In this document: one piece after another, positions 60,728 through 64,000 of the stretch
Layout: each line of letters opens with the position of its first letter
How positions within the stretch are numbered: position 1 is the first letter of the stretch
Assembly (NCBI GenBank): GCA_029261795.1
Contig: JAJDAP010000072.1
Location: forward strand, 28,145-92,144
Length of the DNA: 64,000 nt
Direction of reading: 5' to 3'
Origin: Deltaproteobacteria bacterium
GTDB taxonomy: Bacteria; Myxococcota_A; UBA9160; UBA6930
Program-made: the position numbers and the translations under genes
Notes under the pieces: generated by a model
What the model saw: the letters and a program-made list of their open reading frames with translations, nothing else
What the model was told of the DNA's origin: nothing
Databases searched by the model: none

Positions 60728-62262
60728 GGTCGAGTCTCCACGGGAGCAGGGAGGGATGAGGGATCGGTCTCAGCGCTTCGGAGCGCCTGACTCCACCAGC
60801 CCGCCGTCCAGGCGTCGAGGCCGGCCGAGAGTTCGGAGGCGCGGATCGAAAGCCGCACCCGGGCCGGATCGCGCGGTGCGAGCGCGTCGGTCTCGGCCAG
60901 CACACGCAGCCGCTCGAAGTAGAGCTGGTGCACCTCGTCGAGGATCTCGTCGCGCAACTCGATCCATTCGCGAACCTCGCGGGCGACATCCACCTCTTCC
61001 GGGTGATGGAGCGTCTCGCCCAGGTCCCAGCGGAGCACGGCGACGAGGTCGAAATCCCGGCCGCGATCGCGGTCCAGATCGTTCAGCTGGCGCAAGGCGC
61101 CGGAAGTGAAGGCCTCGTCGTATTGGCGCGACTGATCGGCGAAGCCGCCGTAGCCAAGACGCAGCTCGAATTCGGGCAGGCGGCCGCGTGCGGCCACGCG
61201 GCGTCGCCAACGATGGCCGGCGGCCGGATCGAGCCCATGAGCGCGAACCACGGCGCGCCGGACGCGCGCGATCGGGGGAGCCTGCTTTGCCCGGAGCTCA
61301 GCGAGGGGGCCAAGCTCGGATGCCTCAGAGCTGCGAAGCGGGCGCTCCTTCGAGATCCGCCAGACGCCTCGCGGACCCGCGGCCCAGGCCATGCCATCTG
61401 CCGCCGCCACGGCCGCGACCGGGCTGCCGGCCATGCCCACGATGCGCCAACCGGTCGTCGTGGCAAGGTAGAGCCCGCGGCTCGTCGCCAGCCAGACAGC
61501 ATCGGCGTCGCTGGCCAGGCGTCGCGGGTCGGCGCCTGCCGGAAGCGCCTGAGGGACGGGCCGCGCGGTGTCGCCATCGCAATGGTAGAGCGCGCGATCG
61601 GTCAGGATGAAGACACCCTCGGGCGCACTCGCCAGGTCCAGCGGGTTGCCTGCGCCGGGTGGCAGCGCGATCCACTGCGCCCCGCTCACCTCGAGCCCGC
61701 GCACGACATCGATGCGTACGACGCGTTCGTCGACGATGGCCGCGAACCAGGCGCCCGCCCTGGACCAGGCCAACGCCCGCGTATCGCCGCGGGGAACCGA
61801 GGAACCGAGGGGACGCGCGGTTTCCGGATCGCTGTAGAAGAGACCGCCAGCCGTGGCGGCAAAGACGCCGTTTCCTCCCGCGGGCAGCAAGTCGCGGACC
61901 TGCCGCGCACTTCCCGGCGCCGGACCCCGCGGAACCAGTTGCCTCGATACCGGATCCTGGCGTTTCAGCCCCGCATCGCTCGCCAACCAGAGGGCTCCGT
62001 CTCGCGCGAAGACAGCGGCTCGAACCGGGCTTCCGCTCAGCAGCCGCTCGGCCAGGCCGCCCCCTTCGAGTGTCCATGCGCCGCGCGGATCTCCGACGAT
62101 CACGCGGCCTTCTCGACTGGCCGCAACCGACAGGGCGGCCTCGGTGCGCACGAAACCATCCAGACGTTCCACGTTCTCGGTGGCGGCTGGAGCCGCGCCC
62201 GCCAGGAACCCGGCCACGCTCCACAACGACAACCCCAGCCCCAGCTTCGCTCGTTCGAACAT
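60724..62262 (-). CDS. Secreted beta-propeller protein
   Basis: A 512-residue exported protein. A signal peptide (LWSVAGFLAGAAPAATE) precedes about six propeller-like blades with repeated AVFARDGALWLASDAGL, GVFAATAGGLFYSDPETA, ADAVWLATSRGLYLATTTG and GMAWAAGPRGVWRIS, the two-component-regulator-propeller style. The last third is a helical, charged region (EVDVAREVREWIELRDEILDEVHQLYF). No kinase domain is attached. It is coupled to the PEP-CTERM gene, so the two may act together at the surface. Confidence 0.7.
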   Translation of the reverse strand: MFERAKLGLGLSLWSVAGFLAGAAPAATENVERLDGFVRTEAALSVAASREGRVIVGDPRGAWTLEGGGLAERLLSGSPVRAAVFARDGALWLASDAGLKRQDPVSRQLVPRGPAPGSARQVRDLLPAGGNGVFAATAGGLFYSDPETARPLGSSVPRGDTRALAWSRAGAWFAAIVDERVVRIDVVRGLEVSGAQWIALPPGAGNPLDLASAPEGVFILTDRALYHCDGDTARPVPQALPAGADPRRLASDADAVWLATSRGLYLATTTGWRIVGMAGSPVAAVAAADGMAWAAGPRGVWRISKERPLRSSEASELGPLAELRAKQAPPIARVRRAVVRAHGLDPAAGHRWRRRVAARGRLPEFELRLGYGGFADQSRQYDEAFTSGALRQLNDLDRDRGRDFDLVAVLRWDLGETLHHPEEVDVAREVREWIELRDEILDEVHQLYFERLRVLAETDALAPRDPARVRLSIRASELSAGLDAWTAGWWSQALRSAETDPSSLPAPVETRP

Positions 62263-62453
62263 GGGAGCCGGCTAGCGCAATCTGCGTGCCAGCTGGGCAC
62301 GGCCGGCAATCGTCTGGCTTTCGCTGCAAATCCGGTGCGTTGGTCGCGAGCCCCGGAAACGGGCCGACGAGCGGGTGAACTCCCGGTCTCTCTCGGACGG
62401 CGCCGCGCGGTTCACGGCGCTTCGCCTTGACGACCCCTCGGGCCTCCAGAAGA

Positions 62454-63005
62454 ATGCGACGGATGCGCCGCTTCCTCCTCCGAGCCCCGATGCTGTTCAT
62501 CGCCCTCGCACTCTGCGCTGGCGGCGTTCCGGCCGCAGCGGCCCCGGACGATGCGCCGCGCATCTATCGCTGGGTCGATTCGGAGGGCATCGCCCACTAC
62601 ACCACCGACCCGGGGCGGATCCCGGCCGCCCTGCGCGGACGGCTGCCCGAGCCGGCGCCCGCGAGCAGCGCCGTGCGTACCACGAGCAGCAACGTCTGGG
62701 CGGAGCGAGACCGCCCACCGGACGCCGAGAGCCCCGAGGGTACCGATCCCTTCAACGAAGATTTCGGCGTCGATGATCCGGCCTACGAGGCGCGCATCGT
62801 CGAGATCGACGCGCAGATCGAGACGCTTCTCGGCCAGATTTCATCGGACGAGGAGATCTTGAAGCAACGCGTGGTCGGCGCCGGCGTCGATCCGATGTCG
62901 AGCGGTGACGATGCCGAGCTGCGCGAGATCGCGGCACGCCTGCCCGGCTTGCTCGCCGATCTCCGGGGACTTCGCGACGAGCGCGCCACGCTCGAGGCTC
63001 GTTAG
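62454..63005 (+). CDS. DUF4124 domain exported protein
   Basis: A 183-residue protein with a signal peptide (FLLRAPMLFIALALCAGGVPAAAA). The DUF4124 motif is RIYRWVDSEGIAHYTTDPGRIPAALRGRL. A disordered acidic linker and a helical C terminus (YEARIVEIDAQIETLLGQISSDEEILKQR) follow. The ATG at 62454 fits the signal; a TTG at 62427 lies further out and an ATG at 62463 also fits. It precedes cofD by 8 bases. DUF4124 is found in many envelope proteins, and its function is unknown. Confidence 0.75.
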   Translation: MRRMRRFLLRAPMLFIALALCAGGVPAAAAPDDAPRIYRWVDSEGIAHYTTDPGRIPAALRGRLPEPAPASSAVRTTSSNVWAERDRPPDAESPEGTDPFNEDFGVDDPAYEARIVEIDAQIETLLGQISSDEEILKQRVVGAGVDPMSSGDDAELREIAARLPGLLADLRGLRDERATLEAR

Positions 63006-63013
63006 TCCGCTGC

Positions 63014-63961
63014 ATGTCCGTCGTCGCCCTCGCCGGCGGAGTCGGTGCCGCGCGCTTCCTGAAAGGTCTGGTGCGCGTCGTCCCGGCCGATGCGTTGACG
63101 CTGATCGTGAATACCGGGGACGACCGCGAGTTCTACGGCGTCCACGTCGCCCCGGACCTCGACATCGTCACCTACACCCTGGCCGGAGCCATCGATCCCG
63201 AGAAGGGCTACGGCCTCGCCGGCGACACGTTCCAGGTCGTCGATACCCTGGCCGGCTACGGACACGAGGCCTGGTTCCGCCTCGGCGACCGCGACTTCGC
63301 CGCCTGCCTGCACCGGACCCTGCGCCTGCGGGATGGCATCGGGCTGAGCCGGATCACGGATGAGATCCGGCGCGCCCAGGGCCTCGAGATTCCGCTGCTC
63401 CCGATGTCCGAAGCGGCCTGCCCCACCTACGTCCGCCTGTCGGACGGGAGCTCGGTCCACTTCGAAGAGTATCTCGCCAGGGACGGCGCACCGGACGACG
63501 TCACGGGCGTGGATCTTTCCGCTGCCGAAGCCGCGGACCCGGCGCCCGGTGTGCTCGATGCAATCGCGGGCGCCGACACGATCCTGGTCTGCCCGAGCAA
63601 TCCTGTCGTGTCGATCGGACCGATCCTGGCGCTTCGCGGGCTGAAGGCGGCCATCGCCGCGAGCGGCGCGCCGGTCGTCGGCGTCTCGCCGATCATCGGA
63701 GGCGCGCCGGTGAAGGGCCCGGCGGACCGGCTGCTGCGCGGCCTCGGCGTCGAGGTCTCGGCCCGGGGCGTGGCCGGTTTCTATCGCGATTGGATGCACG
63801 GCTTCGTGATCGACGAACGCGACGCGGCCCTCGCCGCCGATGTCGAGGCCCTCGGCCTGCGCTGCAAGGTGGTCGACACCTTGATGCGCGACGTCGGGGT
63901 CTCCGAGAGCCTCGCCCGCACCACCCTCACCCTGGCCGACCAGATCCGGGGCCTGGCGTGA
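63014..63961 (+). CDS. cofD: 2-phospho-L-lactate transferase
   Basis: A 315-residue enzyme of coenzyme F420 synthesis, transferring phospholactate (or phosphoenolpyruvate) to the deazaflavin Fo. The N terminus VALAGGVGAARFLKGL is the nucleotide site. NTGDDREFYGVHVAPDLDIVTYTLAG is the family hallmark, followed by TFQVVDTL, GLSRITDEIRRAQGL, and the C-terminal VGVSPIIGGAPVKGPADRLL. ATG at 63014. It is coupled by GTGA to cofC. F420 production places the organism among a limited set of bacteria. Confidence 0.97.
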   Translation: MSVVALAGGVGAARFLKGLVRVVPADALTLIVNTGDDREFYGVHVAPDLDIVTYTLAGAIDPEKGYGLAGDTFQVVDTLAGYGHEAWFRLGDRDFAACLHRTLRLRDGIGLSRITDEIRRAQGLEIPLLPMSEAACPTYVRLSDGSSVHFEEYLARDGAPDDVTGVDLSAAEAADPAPGVLDAIAGADTILVCPSNPVVSIGPILALRGLKAAIAASGAPVVGVSPIIGGAPVKGPADRLLRGLGVEVSARGVAGFYRDWMHGFVIDERDAALAADVEALGLRCKVVDTLMRDVGVSESLARTTLTLADQIRGLA

Positions 63962-64000
63962 ACGTGGCCCTGGTCCCGGTCAAACGGCTCGGCGAGGGAA
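63958..64000 (+). CDS. cofC: 2-phospho-L-lactate guanylyltransferase, N-terminal fragment
   Basis: Only the first 14 codons lie in the window. The GTG at 63958 overlaps the cofD stop as GTGA. The peptide MNVALVPVKRLGEG matches the opening of CofC, which makes the activated lactyl or PEP-guanosine donor for CofD. Adjacent cofD supports the call. Confidence 0.8.
   Translation, partial: MNVALVPVKRLGEG

Overview
This is 64 kb of dense, GC-rich (roughly two-thirds G+C) bacterial chromosome with no insertion sequences, CRISPR arrays, phage genes, tRNAs or rRNAs. The Gram-negative envelope genes (tolQRAB-cpoB, ftsEX-envC, a lolB-like lipoprotein, LPS-type glycosyltransferase and kinase), the PEP-CTERM protein, the gldA/F/G-like ABC cluster, stand-alone PilZ, FHA-DUF4388 and bactofilin genes, and F420 synthesis (cofD, cofC) alongside a steroid-type P450 suggest an uncultured deltaproteobacterium-like lineage (Myxococcota or Desulfobacterota B/Binatia). 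That placement is inference from gene content, not from a phylogenetic marker.

Layout. 0-4 kb: an SRPBCC/ArsR pair, the tmRNA gene ssrA, a cytochrome P450, a secreted retropepsin-like protein and smpB, the protein partner of tmRNA. 4-7 kb: panB-panC-panD with a clear sigma-70 promoter and a structured leader that resembles the pan RNA motif. 6.6-10 kb: a small unknown, PilZ, rsmA, tsaD and a DksA-type zinc-finger gene. 9.6-13.7 kb: the Tol cluster (tolQ-tolR-tolA/tonB-tolB-cpoB), with no pal between tolB and cpoB. 13.8-19 kb, plus strand: pepA, a cytochrome c with its own promoter and terminator, an RpoH-type sigma factor, acylphosphatase, a DUF192 lipoprotein and an FHA-DUF4388 protein. 19.3-23.7 kb: a peptidase with MoaB and a MoaD-MoaE fusion, and divergently a NifU-C domain protein, a histone-H1-tail/EF-like fusion and a zinc ribbon; then bactofilin. 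23.8-28.5 kb: holB-metG-tatD-suhB-unknown, tightly overlapping. 28.5-33.7 kb: a Gld-type ABC exporter operon preceded by a damaged tetR. 33.7-36.3 kb: a glycosyltransferase and a double-kinase protein. 36.3-46.1 kb: an operon TPR - LolB-like - OppA-B-C-D-F, then an MshEN protein and a small unknown. 46.2-48.6 kb: cysC, a cysteine desulfurase and an A-type Fe-S carrier, separated by a perfect 37-bp-arm palindrome. 48.6-58.6 kb: tlyA-dxs-ispA-xseB-xseA-ctpA and envC-ftsX-ftsE plus a conserved unknown. 58.7-64 kb: an acyltransferase, a PEP-CTERM protein with a beta-propeller partner, a DUF4124 protein, cofD and the first codons of cofC.

Translational coupling is very common: about two dozen junctions share an ATGA, GTGA, TTGA, TGATG or TAATG overlap, and several starts (tolB, the gene at 27888, the desulfurase) are TTG. 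I used these overlaps and visible Shine-Dalgarno sequences to choose starts. The most unusual items are the 37-bp palindrome at 48.1 kb, the panB leader hairpin, the H1-tail/EF fusion, the double kinase, the internally deleted tetR, the OppA homologue with an extra C-terminal membrane segment, and the MoaD-MoaE fusion that buries the MoaD Gly-Gly end.
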